Shown in pieces: positions 22,151-33,531 of a stretch of 64,000 nucleotides of DNA. The stretch is from NCBI RefSeq assembly GCF_052857255.1, contig NC_135497.1:545581531-545645530 (forward strand). The letters run 5' to 3'. The notes below the pieces were generated by a model. The model saw only the letters and a program-made list of their open reading frames with translations. It did not search any database and was not told the DNA's origin. The position numbers were made by a program, and so were the translations under genes. The DNA is from Amblyomma americanum. Taxonomy: Eukaryota; Arthropoda; Arachnida; Ixodida; Ixodidae. Position 1 is the stretch's first letter, and the number at the start of each line of letters is the position of its first letter.

Positions 22151-22937
22151 GTCTGCATAAAAATGTTATAAACTGAGCAAAAAAACCCTTAAATTTATTT
22201 CTCGCCTTTGTATCAAAACTATGTGTAAAACAGGCTACCAACTGCTTTCTCTCTCTCTCCCTCTATTACCCTTTCCACCGGTGCCTGAATCACTTGAGAC
22301 CCCCTCCGAAGGAGAGAGACTTTAAGCCCTGCGTGCACATTATTAAAGGCTCAATTAGCGCTAGAACGTTGAGATTTACGAGAAGCACGTTGTAAAACTT
22401 TGAATTCTGGGCAGCGAAAACTGTTACAACTTGCGCTTCTGACGCGCACACAGGCAAACTAAAAATTCAAAACAGCTGCCTATACTTGCCCTCCTTCGAC
22501 TACGAACTATGGCCGTTTCGTTAAATTGTGCATAAAACTCAGTCGATGAGGAAAAAAAGTTAGCAAAAAAAACTCTCAGTGCGGTCTTAGCGTGTGTTAT
22601 GTGCAAAATTGCCGCTAAAATGCAATATAAAAATTAACAGAACACTGAAGTCTGCTTCAGTGGAGATATGCGAAAGCACTGTGTTTGTTACTACTGCCGA
22701 GTTTGACTACTACACCAATTCGAAAATTTCCGTTTACGACATACTCTGACACTTCGTTATATCCAATTTTTACTTGTGAGACACTACGAGTTGCATCACA
22801 ATTTACTACAAAAATTCTTTTTTGAGGAAAGGAAATGGGGCAACTCTCACATCTCCATGTCTCCGTGGACAACCGAGGTCTCAGAAAGTATGCAATTGAA
22901 GGTGCATATGCCATCGGTCCGAACCCCTGTTGCAAAC
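22151..22937. other. AT-rich duplicated spacer
   Basis: No gene seen. A 132-codon minus frame (22,657-23,055) crosses the terminus of the pogo element and has no counterpart in unit B, so it is not real. Confidence 0.5.
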
Positions 22938-22939
22938 TA

Positions 22940-24593
22940 CCGTATAAACCGTATATAGGTCGAGTGGGAATATAGGTCGAGCCCCTTACCTCGAAGTGAA
23001 GAAAACAGAAAAAAAAGAGAAGAAGCAAATATTGCCGAAACGCATTTATTTGCAACGTCGGCTGCGTCCCTGGACTACCGGAGCTGCGACTTCACTCCGA
23101 ACTTTCATCAGTGTCGTCGGAAGACGATTCCTTGTCGCTCACCGCCTCCCACAGTGCGTCGTCCTCAGTTCCATCCAGCGTGTTGCTTATGCAGCACTTC
23201 TTGAAAGCCTTTTGCACCATGGCATCTGGCAAAGAACGCCAGGCCGACAACACCCAGCTGCAGACGGTCGCAAGCGGAGGCCTTTGCAGGCGGCCCGTCG
23301 GCGTCTTCGGATTGTCGCCGGACATCCACTCATTGTACTCCTGTCGCACTCTGTCCTTAAAGGGCTTGTTGAGTACCACGTCGAGTGGCTGAAGGGTAGA
23401 CGTCATTCCACCAGGAATGACGACGAGGTCGGTCCTACTTCCGTGAGCGCGCGCTTTACTGATTCGTTCAGGCGGCCGCGAAAAACATCCAAAACCAGCA
23501 TGCTCCGATGACGCAGCAGTGCACCGGGCCGACGATTCCACACCACGCGAATCCAATCAATCATCATAGCCTCGTCCATGTACCCTTTCTCATTCACGCG
23601 CACAACAACACCTGAAGGGAAGGCTTCATTCGGCATGGTTTTTCTTTTGAAAATGACAAAAGGAGGCAACTTTCTGCCATCTGCCGTGCACGCAAGCATT
23701 TACAGTAAAGCGCGAGTGCTCACTTCCTGTCGACAGAAGTTTTACTTCTTTGGCGCCGCGTTCGCTGACCGTGGTAGCCGAAGGCATATCAAACCAGACA
23801 GGGGTCTCGTCGGCGTTCGCAATTTGTCCGAGCATGTAATCGTGCTCCTCTCGAAGCCGAATCATATACCGCTGGAAGCTGACGAGCTTATCGGCGAACT
23901 CCTCTGGCAGCTTCTGGCATATGGATGTGCGGCGACGGAGAGAAAATCCATTGCGCCTCATAAAACGGCGCACCCATGACTTCGGTGCGCTGAACTCTTC
24001 TCGGCGTAGTCCAGTTTCCCGCGCAAGGTCCAAAGCTTTGCATTGAACGGAATGCACAGTCACGGGTAGTGACCGCGCACGAAGGTGCCGCACAAAGTCC
24101 GCAAGTGCGTCCTCAAGTTCTGGATGTACTGCACGACGTCCGCGAAAGGACAATTATTACTTGGCTTGCACGCGAACAACTTATCTTTCTGCCTGCGCCA
24201 ATACCGCACGCTCTTCTCCAAAACACCGAACATGCGCTCATGTTCCGATTATGTTCCCATTCGCTTCAGCGAACTCTATAACTTTCTTCTTGAAAGCCGC
24301 TGTGAACTGCCTCCGCTTGCCGCTGGTACTCATTGCTAACACGGAATTGCGCACGAGGTCAAACAAAGCAGCTCACGCGAAGACCAACAATCCGGTGGCT
24401 CTGAACGAAAAAAACAACAACAAAAGCATTCGCGTTTGGATGTCGATACCGCTTTGGCTATCCGTTCGCGAACAGGCTCCGTGGGTTGCCAGACTGCGAC
24501 TCACATTCTGCTAAGGCTGCTTTATAAGACGAGGGGCGACTTTCGCTCGCTGTTTTTAAGAAAAAATCTCGACTTATATTCCTGTTTATACGG
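22940..24593 (-). mobile_element. pogo-family transposon with empty site in unit B
   Basis: Terminal inverted repeats CCGTATAAACCGTATATAGG (22,940) and the ATATTCCTGTTTATACGG end (24,593), with TA on both sides (22,938-22,939, 24,594-24,595). Unit B has CTGCAAGCTAGCCTTCAAC at 37,470-37,488, the same flanks with a single TA. The insertion is therefore younger than the tandem duplication. Confidence 0.9.
23092..24333 (-). pseudogene. pogo transposase, frameshifted
   Basis: Starts at ATG 24,333 with MSTSGKRRQFTAAFKKKVIE, the N-terminal helix-turn-helix, and loses frame after FAEANGN. The frame 24,153-23,626 carries the second DNA-binding region (APKSWVRRFMRRNGFSLRRR) and the first Asp motif NADETPVWFDM. 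The next frame has TADGRKLPPFVIFKRKTMP and SMLVLDVFRGRL (second Asp). The last, ending at 23,092, has VVIPGGMTSTLQPLDVVLNK (third Asp) and an acidic serine-rich tail. Three frame breaks disable it, but all three catalytic Asp are kept, unlike the copy at 9,727, which has lost NADET. Confidence 0.85.
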
Positions 24594-24803
24594 TAGCCTT
24601 CAACTTAACTAAAACATGTAAGCTATAGCCAAAGAGAAATGCTATGACACCACCAGGAAGGGTACATGACGAACGGCTTGAAATTTTGGTGCGAATGTAG
24701 TCTGGATTGCTGACACCAAGTTGAGGTCAACCATGTGATGCAGTCGCTGAGATTTCAACCTCGCTTGGGTTATGTGTTGCTGAAACCACCATCCTCGCTT
24801 CAG

Positions 24804-25022
24804 CGGCTACGTGATGGCTCAGTGGATAGGGCGCTTGGCTACTGATCCAGTCACCTAGGTTCGAACTCGACAGAGGCAGCAGCGTTTTGGTGGAGCCGAA
24901 AAACAAAGGTGCCCCTGAGCTGTCAAAGCTCCCCGTGTGGTCAAAATCATTGGAGCCCTCCACTACGGCATCTCTTTCCTTTCTTCTTTCCCCCAAAACC
25001 AATTTTCAATCTCATTTTTTTT
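24804..25022 (+). mobile_element. old tRNA-SINE, unit A copy
   Basis: Diverged tRNA-like head (ATGGCTCAGTGGATAGGGC as A box, GGTTCGAACTC as B box), then a tail through GGAGCCCTCCACTACGGC to CCCCCAAAACCAATTTTCAA. Unit B carries it at about 37,686-37,908; unit 0 keeps a partial copy at about 1,630-1,810 with extra internal sequence (CACAGTTCAGGTGTCCCC). Confidence 0.7.
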
Positions 25023-25999
25023 TTGCTTGGGCCAAGTTTCTTTCAATAATTCCTGTCACATCTCTTTCAACTCTCATCTGAGGTCTTGTGTGGGATACCA
25101 CCTCCTGTGCGGTCACGGTTTGTGGGGAACTTCCGTTGATGGCTTTTCGTTCGCATGAGGCATATAATGCTTTCCCAGTGAATGAAAAAAAAATATAGCT
25201 GCGGTTCAACTACTGCTGAGCATGGTTAGAGAGCAAAAAATGTGGTGTATTCGGCAAGTAGACATGGCTTGGCGTCTTAACGTTCGCGTTCCGCACACTG
25301 GATAGGCTGTGCGCCCACTCTGCCAACCTAGCAGGTGGCAGTTAAATTAATGGTTGATCGCAAGAGGTTGGTCACCCAATGAAGGCTGCTGCCTATTGGT
25401 GCAGTGCGGCGTGCCTGCCACAATGTTGTCAGCACTAATGCGTGCAGTGCACATCTCGCTCACATCCGTGAAGTACCTGCAAGTGTGGCTGAGGCGTCCA
25501 ATGTACCAGGGAGCCAGTTGTAAGCCTTGCTTCCTCAAAATCATCGGAGCAACAAATATAGCAATGTTTTACATTCCAGTGACCTATACTGAGCTTAGAA
25601 TTTGCAACCATCATTCAGCTGCAGAAACCCAACGTGAAACAGCATAAGAGAATAAGTTCAATCTTGAATTATTTACTAGTTGTATGCAAATCGTGCAGCA
25701 GAACCTCGTTTGTATGCTTCCGGATCAAACATTTGTCCAAACACTTGGGGTTTTTCAGTGACTATTGCCTTCCCTTTTTCTTGAAGTCATTTTCGAAACC
25801 AAAATGCTAGTTTTGGATCACGCATTTTTTCGGACAAAAAGTCTTCCCGTCGCATTTGAAAGAAAGCTTGCAACAAGGTTCTACTGAACCACATGGTGAT
25901 CCGTGTTTCAAAGTAAAGTCTTTCACATTATTACAATGAGAAGAAAACATGGTACTAAAAATTTGGCGTCTGCAGACCTCTCTTTTCACACTGACATTC

Positions 26000-26287
26000 C
26001 CAGATCTTGAGGGTCCTGCAGATGGCAGTCACATTGGTGCAGTAGGTTCGGACTGCAGCATAGCAGAGAGGGTGCCGTGGGTACAGCGCTGCGAGAGCCA
26101 TCCAACCACCCGCCACGCCAGGGAGTGGTCCCGGGTGACCAGCTTGAGGATGAGGCCGCCACAGAGCGAAGAACCATGAATGCAACCAGTGGAGTGGGGC
26201 AGCTGGCGCAGCACTACCGGGCTATGCGTGAGAGTCGTTCATCACCTCGCCCATTAGCATGGCAGGTATCTTCACGTTGATCAGTAC
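26000..26287 (-). pseudogene. decayed exon E3, unit A copy
   Basis: Counterpart of 3745-4034. The acceptor CCACCAG is kept but the donor GTATGT has become GAATGT. The frame contains LRQLPHSTGCIHGSSLCGG and DHSLAWRVVGWLSQRCTHGT and then shifts before the FCYAAV segment. This copy has lost coding capacity independently of the other two. Confidence 0.45.
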
Positions 26288-26441
26288 CTGGTGGGTTGGT
26301 TCAAACAAGATACCACTGCATTTACCAACACGAACATAGATAAATATTTTAAGCATCGAGAGTATAGAAACACATCCTGTTGCTTATTCAGCAAGAACTT
26401 TCGGTGCGAATAATGAATGCAGATTGGTTGTCTTGTATGTA

Positions 26442-28679
26442 GAGTAGAATCTCGAGAAACGAAAATCGGTTAAACGGAATGAACACTTAAATGAAACAAA
26501 CGCCCCGCAGATGATTTGTTTTGTATTAAGGCAATGTAAATAAAATTTCGTTAATAAGAACTCAAATTTTCTGACCATCATTTAAACGGAACCGAAAATA
26601 GACTCGAAACCGCAACTTGACGTGCACTCGCAGCCCCATCGCGGCACGCATCACTGCCCCCCCCCCCCCACTTCTTCCCAGTTTCTGTCTTTGGACATCT
26701 CCGGTGGTTTTCTTGCACACTGCTGCCGCATTGCTTGCCTTCTATGACAGTGCACTTGCAGTTGTGTTCAGCTAGGCTTAAGCGGTTTAAGCCTTACATC
26801 CGCTGCTCAGCGTCGTACAATGGCAGCGCAGAAGTGACCTCACAATGTGCTTACGTTGGAAACGAAGATGGAAATAATCAACGAATTCGAGTGGTTGCTT
26901 TACAAAAACAATGCTTGTGACGAAGTACGTCGTCCAAAAAAGCAGCCTCAGGAGGATACTTCAGGACAAGGATAAGCTGCGGAAGGCTTTCGAGACGTCA
27001 CGCTTTGGCCCTCAAAAAAAAAACGACTGCGGGTGGCCAACCTCGAAGATCCGGAGAAGTGCCTGGTGGTTTGGCTACAGAGAGCCCGCAGTGAAAGCAT
27101 TTCGATCAGCGGGCAGAAGAATTTCTTCTGCAGCTCGGCACCGAAGGTTTCTCGGGCAGCAAAGGGTGGTTGACGAGATTTAAAGATCAGAATCGCATAG
27201 TGTGTCGTGCAGTTTCAGGGGAGGCTGCCGTTGCAGACACGACGGCATGCGGGGACTGGCGAGCAAGACGGCTCCCCGAAACTCTGCAGGAGTACGAATC
27301 AAAGACCATCTACAATTGCAGATGAGACAGCACTGTTCTTCAAATTACTACCTTCAAAATCCTTGTCATTCAAAGGAGAGAAATGCATCAAGGAGGAAGC
27401 TGAGTGAGGACAGGTTTACCGTCCTGATTGCGGCCAACATGACGGGAAGCGGAAAATTGAAGCCGCTAGTGATAGAGAAATAGAAGCACCTTTGCTGCTT
27501 CAAAAATGTCGCAACCTTGCCCGTTTCTTATCAGGCGAATGGCAAGGCGTGGATGACGCAGTCAATTTTCAGGGAACGGATTTATCGCGTGGATGCGCGC
27601 TTCTCGCGAGAGAAGAGGAAAGTGTTATTCCTCGTCAAGAACTGCCCCGGACATGGAACTATGCCTGCCCTGTTCTGAAGTCCATACAATTGGAATTTCT
27701 GCCAGCAAACACCACAGAGCCACTGCAGCCTATCGATCAGGGTATGATCCAAGCACTCAAGTCGCTCTTATGCAAAAACATTCTTCAGAGGATGCTGTTA
27801 CGGATGCACAAGGGGAAGAACTAAAGGGTGGACGTACGGCGTACCGTTTACCTCCTTGATGATGCTTCGCGGCAGATGCGTGCAACGACCATTGCCAGCT
27901 GCTTCAGACATGCAGGGTTTGCCTCAGCTACAGAAGAACACTGCACACAGGATGAGCTTGATGCCCAAGATGCAGCCGAAGAGCTGCTACTGCAGAATTG
28001 TGCTGCGATAGGCTTACAATTTGATGAGTATGTTCACATTGACAGTGACGTGGCAACATGCCCGGAAAACACCGTGGAGCGCATTGTACCCGATGTGTAT
28101 CCCCCCGATGAAAGCGAAGACGAGGAGGAAGAAGTCAAAAACTAGACTGCCAACTCTGATCCTGTGGTGACACCTGCGCAGGCGAAATCGGGAGTCCAAC
28201 TGTTGAAGAGTGTCTTCCAACGAGAAAAGGGTACCGAGCTGTTTTTGAGCAGCCTGTCTAGTATGGGTGGCGCCATTCAAAGAAACAAAGAAAACGGTTG
28301 TGAGAGCTAAAACAAACAAGCATAAAGTTCTTTTTCACAAGCCAATAAATCTCAGTTTCTACTCATTTCCGCGGAATAAGTGGAGTATTGACAATTTTTT
28401 TTCATTCCAGTAGTGCTTTAAAAAAACAAAAGTTCACTGGTTACTGCTTTTGTGCGATAAAGTTTGTGCCCATAGTGTACTGTTCTCTTTATTATCTACG
28501 TTCTGTATTTCAGATCCGCTTCCGCGAAGACTGCCAACTACGCACACGCCTGCCTCGTCGGGAGCAAGAAGCGCCGAACAGATTGCGAAATCCTGAACCT
28601 TCTCTCAGTAAACAAAACTCCTGATAAAACGAACCGATTTTCCTGATCCTTTGAGGTTGCGTTTAACGAGAGTATGCTG
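26442..28679 (+). mobile_element. Tigger T-B, full-length
   Basis: The left terminus begins at 26,442 (family form CAGTAGAACCTCGCTAAACG; the first bases here are mutated to GAGTAGAATCTCG). The right terminus is CGTTTAACGAGAGTATGCTG, ending at 28,679. TA flanks both sides (26,440-26,441 and 28,680-28,681). Unit 0 has the empty site at 4,188-4,189. At about 2.24 kb it is the only copy here with both ends and no nested insertion. Confidence 0.9.
26850..28308 (+). pseudogene. Tigger transposase, T-B copy
   Basis: The same protein as T-A in broken frames: the DETALFFKLLPSKSLSFKG block (first catalytic region), IAANMTGSGKLKPLVIEK, KVLFLVKNCPGHGT where the second catalytic residue should be Asp but is Lys, PANTTEPLQPIDQGMIQALK with the third Asp intact, and the C-terminal QDELDAQDAAEELLLQNCAA with an acidic tail. 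The tail ends early at a TAG at 28,143-28,145. Stops and frameshifts are spread along its length. A copy of this kind could have been mobilised only by an intact relative. Confidence 0.8.
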
Positions 28680-28681
28680 TA

Positions 28682-29930
28682 ATGCTGCTGGGCACTGTTA
28701 ATGTCTGTGGTTCGAATGGTGTTTCCATGACATGATCCAACTGCTTGATCAGGACGTCACCAATGGAGTTCCCACTCCTAACATTTCTCATCCATGATTG
28801 GCAGCTTAGCAGTTAACTTGCTCCCTTCCTACGTTTTAAGTATTCAACTCAATTCTATCCCAGAAAGCATTAAATTCTTAGCATTTACGGGACTAACCTA
28901 ATACTTCACTAAAGAAAGCATCTGCCCCCCCCCCCCTCCCGCACTATAAGAGGTCCTAATATTGTTCACTGACCATCCTGCTGCTTTTTTCTACACCCTT
29001 CTCATCATAAGTTTGTCTTCCATTGTAATGTGCAATGAATGAGTTTTCTGCTGGTACACATTCTATTATTTTACAGTTCCTCATTACTACTGCTGCAGTA
29101 AGCATTCATTCACTCAAGTCCACGTAGTAACTACGAATGTTAAGTGGAATGTTTTCCTTGTTTCACAAAAAACTCCAAAAGGCAGAATGTGTATGTCACC
29201 AGTTGTTCTTCAAAAGGTTCCTGTGAATACCTCTATGCAGGGCACAAGAAAACTCAAAATTTACAAAATAATCTCGGCCAGCGGCTTGCACGACCTGCAG
29301 GTCACATAGCAAACCATACCATGGACCAAGCGAGTCTGTGCTAGTCCGCCTCCATATGCACCCCAAGCTGTACTTTCTCTACCAGCTTTTCATAAAGTTA
29401 CAACAGAGTCCATTTTCCAGGCAACCGGGCAGGCCCAAAGATGGGGACACGTGGAAAGGAGCAAGGGCCTCCGGCCTCTCTACCCCCTTAGGTTAGCAGC
29501 ATTGCTTGAGCTGTCGCACAGAACGCAGCTTTGGCCACATTATCTATGGGTTTACATGTTCATCTCTACTGAATGTTATTTCTTGGAGTTTCGTGCTACA
29601 AAAGGGATATTACTGCTTTTGTTACAAGTGAAGCACTCAGTTAGTGTTGTAAAATTTGTACTGCCAAGTAAATTACAAGACTTAATTTGACAACGCATGA
29701 ATACACGACAAGCACAAAGGAAATTTTACTACTTTGCTTCCTTATTTTGAAAATTTCTTAAATCATGAAATTTTTCTGTGTTCTTGGGGCCCTAAGTTAG
29801 TGAATGTTGAGTGTACATCTCACAAATTTACATCACAACTTTCTATGCAAAAAAATACAAAAACGAAGAGCTACTTTGCAACACAAGGCTATGTGACCGA
29901 TTCATCTATTAACAACAATCCCTTGCTAAC
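28682..29930. other. duplicated spacer, unit B
   Basis: Matches 16,592-17,993 without the 141-bp PLE. The single pre-insertion target GGCTATGTGACCG is at about 29,888-29,900. No gene seen. Confidence 0.6.
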
Positions 29931-29932
29931 TA

Positions 29933-30801
29933 TGGTATTTACACGATTTCAAGTCGACCCGCCTCATCCTATTGCGTCAGGAAAAAAAACACGTGATCAC
30001 GAGCACATTGCAAAATTCTAGGCTTGCGCCATCGTTCTCACTAATGCTGCCGTTGTAATCGCTGTTGCGATCCCACAGCACGTCGTTCTAGTGTCGCCGT
30101 CCAGCGAAATCCCCCTCTTCGCAAACGACCACGGCACGTCGCCATCCTGCGAAATCCCACACTTCGTAAGAAGCTGCACCACATCGCGAGGAACTGCTGA
30201 AAAGTTTTGCTTCGTTGTAGGCGCCACCCGCATCAGCCATTCCGAAAAGTCAAACTTGCGGCTCTGTAGATTTGTTTGTTCTTTTGGCGTAAAGAATGAC
30301 AGGCATCTTGAATGCTTACCAAGGTCACAGAGCACAAATCATTGTCGAAGCACTACATTCAAGACTGGCAAAACCTGGGTACCAGTCAAGTCAAATGTGT
30401 CAAACAGAGCCAGAGGAACTACGTGTGAGCGGCGCTGGCTCTCCTATCAGTTGCCAACATTCCCTGGAAGCGTTGTGGTTTGCAATGGTGGTGCCGCCGC
30501 AATTGGAACACCAGCCCTTCCGTCAACTCAACTATCGGCGCTTCCATCAGAGCCAAGTGTGCAGTTAAATGGAAAAAGAAGAAAAATCATTCTTAACAGG
30601 TGCGCAGAGTGGCTGAATGCTACAGGGCAGAGCCGTAGGCCAAATGTAAAATTGCAAACACGCTGTAGCATCCCTGATATATCATTTCTGTCGCTTTATT
30701 TATGCAGCCATCTTTTCGTTTTGATTGTAAGACGACCCCCACCACCCAAATTCAGATTTTTAAATTACAAAAAGGGTGAATTTACAATCGTGTAAATACA
30801 G
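29933..30801. mobile_element. pogo-like MITE, unit B copy
   Basis: TA-flanked copy of 17,996-18,866 with termini TGGTATTTACACGA and TCGTGTAAATACAG. Inherited through the duplication. Confidence 0.75.
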
Positions 30802-31290
30802 TAAATGACGTCCAATGTGCATTAAAGCGTCATTTAGGTTTGCATATTTGCGAAATTCCACTTGGGTTCTAGATAATGTAGCAGATAGAATGCAACACTG
30901 GCCCAAAAGAGAGATTGTGGATAGGAGACAACCTGTTATTTGTTACTCATTAACAAAAGCAAATCTGCAAATCTGTTCACAGAAGGATATCTAACTGTGC
31001 ATACGTGGGAGGCGATTTCAATTCTGCCCGTTGTCCTTGTTTGCAATTAAATAAGAGCAACACCTGATGAAAGCAAGCATAGGAGACAAGTTTAGTATCT
31101 CAATGCATGTAGACTTGGAGTTACTTGTTCTTCAGATATTTTGTGCATTATGTCTAATAATGTACTGCATTCTGTGCTGGAATGTGCTACTATCCCAATA
31201 ACTAAGAACACAACCCATGCTCATGCATGTTTTCTCCAGTCCAAATGTAATAAAAGGAAAGAACCCACACGCATTAAAGAATCTACGTAC

Positions 31291-31553
31291 CTTGAGGGTG
31301 TTGGTGTATGGCACAACCAACTGGTACTCTGCCACTTGCTGTGGGCAGGCATTGCAGAGGTTGAGGTGGAGGTCGACATGCAGGGACCGCTGCTCGCGCT
31401 GGAAGGTTGCATCGAGGTGGTCTTTCACCGACCACCTCAAAACAACCTGGTGCTTGACAAATGTCTCCAGTTTAACCAGCATGCCAAATGTGAACGAGAG
31501 CAGGGCAATGTCTGTCGACCGGGTGGGTGGCCAGTGGATAGGCCTCAATGGGG
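31291..31553 (-). CDS. candidate internal exon E1, unit B copy
   Basis: Same boundaries, splice signals (TTGATGCCCAG acceptor, GTACGT donor) and open frame as 19,356-19,618, with one visible residue difference (MLVKLETF against MLVGLETF). No stops or frameshifts in either copy, in contrast to E2 and E3. Either the exon is under constraint or the duplication is too young for decay. Function unknown; no membrane segment or known domain is evident, and LCNACPQQ is the only cysteine cluster. Confidence 0.5.
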
Positions 31554-31704
31554 CTGGGCATCAACCACTGGAATATGCCCTTTACACCCGGCCAAATTTT
31601 TTAAGACGAAAGCCTTTAATGGCTCATGGTCCGCCAGAAGTGTCTGTCAGCAGGATGTGTCCGCCTTGCCTATCAATAAAATGATGTCATCAAAACTAAA
31701 TTAG

Positions 31705-32621
31705 CAAAAAACATTATTATTAATGAAATGAAAAACAAAAAAAAATAAAACAGTAATAAATGCAGACAAAAATAAAATAAAAACATTGCATACAGGCACG
31801 GTGGAAAAACACGCACTTTCTAGAATGTTCCATGGTTTGGCATTCCGGCACATAAGCAGACTTAAAAAAAAAAACAAAATAAAAAGAATTTAAGGACGGA
31901 ATGGAAAGGAAGGAGTGAGGGCAGGAATAAATTGCTGACACGTCTAATGGTCATGACGTGGCTGGCAGAAGAAAAAGAAGGAAGAGGTGGAAAAATACAA
32001 AAGAACCAAGGGAAGCAATGAATAGAGCCAGATACAATCAGCCAGGCATTTAGCAAAGCAGGGAAAAAGGGGGAAAAGAAAACAAAACATAATAACTGCA
32101 GAAATATATAAAAATAAAAAAAACAGAAAAGCAAACAAAACAAAAAAATACTATGGGTATAGAGCAGTCGTGGAAAAAAAAAACGCGTTCTAGAAAGTTC
32201 CATGTCTTCGCATGCTTGCATGTAAGCAGAATAAAGTGCCCTCCCTTTTTTTCTCTGCCTGCATCACACCATGCGTGGCCCACCTGCGTGGCAATCAAAT
32301 GACACGGCTGGTGCAACATCACCACGGTGAGCCTGTCCCAAACTTGCCAAAACTAAATAAATACGATAATACAGCTGCAAACCCCCGGGCCATCTGCAAT
32401 TCTTCCCTTCGCCATCAAGACGTTGTTTCCTCCCAAGAACTATGTGATTACCCCAGGAACATAAGCACATATGGGCATGTTCAGTACAGGTCGGATGTTC
32501 AAATTGGGTTCCTCGGGAACCTTGGATTACTTAAAGTGCTTTTTGGATTCCCCAAACACCGAAGCATCTCTTAATCCTCTCCCACTCTTCCTTTAACCAC
32601 TTTATTTTTTACTAATCACAC
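31705..32621. other. A-rich duplicated spacer, unit B
   Basis: Counterpart of 19,770-20,673; same A-rich blocks, no gene. Confidence 0.5.
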
Positions 32622-32636
32622 TATCATATATATAAC

Positions 32637-32872
32637 GCCGCCACGTTGGCTGAGTGGATATGGCGCTCCGCTGCTGGCCCGAAAGACGCGGGTTCGATCC
32701 CGGCCGTGGCGGTCGAATTTCGGTGGAGGCGAAATTCTAGAGGCCCGTGTACTGTGCGATGTCAGTGCACGTTAAAGAACCCCAGGTGGTCGAAATTACC
32801 GGAGCCCTTCACTACGGCGTCTCTCATAGCCTGAGTCGCTTTGGGACATTAAACCTCCATAAACCATAAACC
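32637..32872 (+). mobile_element. tRNA-derived SINE, unit B copy
   Basis: Same SINE as at 20,689, here with a perfect 15-bp duplication TATCATATATATAAC at 32,622-32,636 and 32,873-32,887. Since unit A holds it at the same site, it predates the tandem duplication. Confidence 0.9.
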
Positions 32873-33028
32873 TATCATATATATAACCACATTATTCTCA
32901 CAACACTAGTTGGAAGATAGGGTGAAAGCCGACGCACAGCATGTACAACATTCAATACGCTTGGCGAACTGCACACAATCATGCACAGTCTCTTAACGCA
33001 TTTCCATTATTTTTAAAATGAATGCGAG

Positions 33029-33348
33029 TCACAAGCACACACTCTTCCCATGCAAACAGCCCGTTGACTTTTTTTTTGACAACGCACTCCCAAGTATGCT
33101 CCCTTTTTGGGCAAGATAGCTGTCCAACGGTAGCTTTTCATGGCATGCTGCAATGGAAGCAACCTTGATGCATTGAAAGTCGTGAGGGATGGCAAGACAT
33201 TGGCATAAATATGGAAACGGGCTCAGAACTCCATTGACCAAGCTGCCTGGTAGAAGTTCTCCAAGGGAGATGTCGTAACCAATAGATATTACAGCCATAC
33301 AAGGGGGCACATTAAGTGGTGCATATCATTGCAAGGGGAGCATTACGC
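33029..33348 (-). pseudogene. exon-like segment E2, unit B, 3' part
   Basis: Counterpart of 21,083-21,402: PCMAVISIGYDISLGELLPG, SLVNGVLSPFPYLCQCLAIP and so on, with the same upstream TGA as unit A. It is cut by PLE2 at 33,349-33,359; the 5' part resumes at 36,003. Confidence 0.45.
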
Positions 33349-33359
33349 AGATTTTGGAG
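33349..33359. repeat. 11-bp target-site duplication, left copy (PLE2)
   Basis: AGATTTTGGAG, repeated exactly at 35,992-36,002. Unit A has the single target GGTTTTGGAG at about 21,404-21,413. Confidence 0.9.
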
Positions 33360-33531
33360 ATGAAGGAGTGTACGATGGGGGGCTAGTTGGTAATCCATGA
33401 ACTAAGAACGAAAACCACGCAAAGGACGATACACAGGGAAGAAGTAGACAGGACGAGCGCGGACTTGCAACTGTTTATTGAAACACATCTTCCTTCCATC
33501 ACCAACCCTACGCATGCGCAACAAGCAAACT

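Larger units (their letters stand above)
14688..26776. repeat. tandem segmental duplication, unit A
   Basis: Collinear with 26,777-44,257 from Tigger interior to Tigger interior. Removing the 141-bp PLE with its 12-bp duplication and the pogo element at 22,940-24,593 leaves about 10.28 kb. Removing PLE2 and PLE3 from unit B leaves about 10.24 kb. Long stretches differ only at scattered bases, for example one residue difference in the 138-codon minus-strand frames at 19,197 and 31,132. Confidence 0.85.

Noticed and set aside
22657..23055. 132-codon minus frame with a signal-peptide-like start
   Set aside because: Starts inside the pogo element and crosses its terminus; absent from unit B.
31862..32221. 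T-rich hydrophobic minus frames (also 19,922-20,346 and 11,112-11,408) as membrane proteins
   Set aside because: Phe-rich translation of A-rich DNA; frames differ between unit copies.
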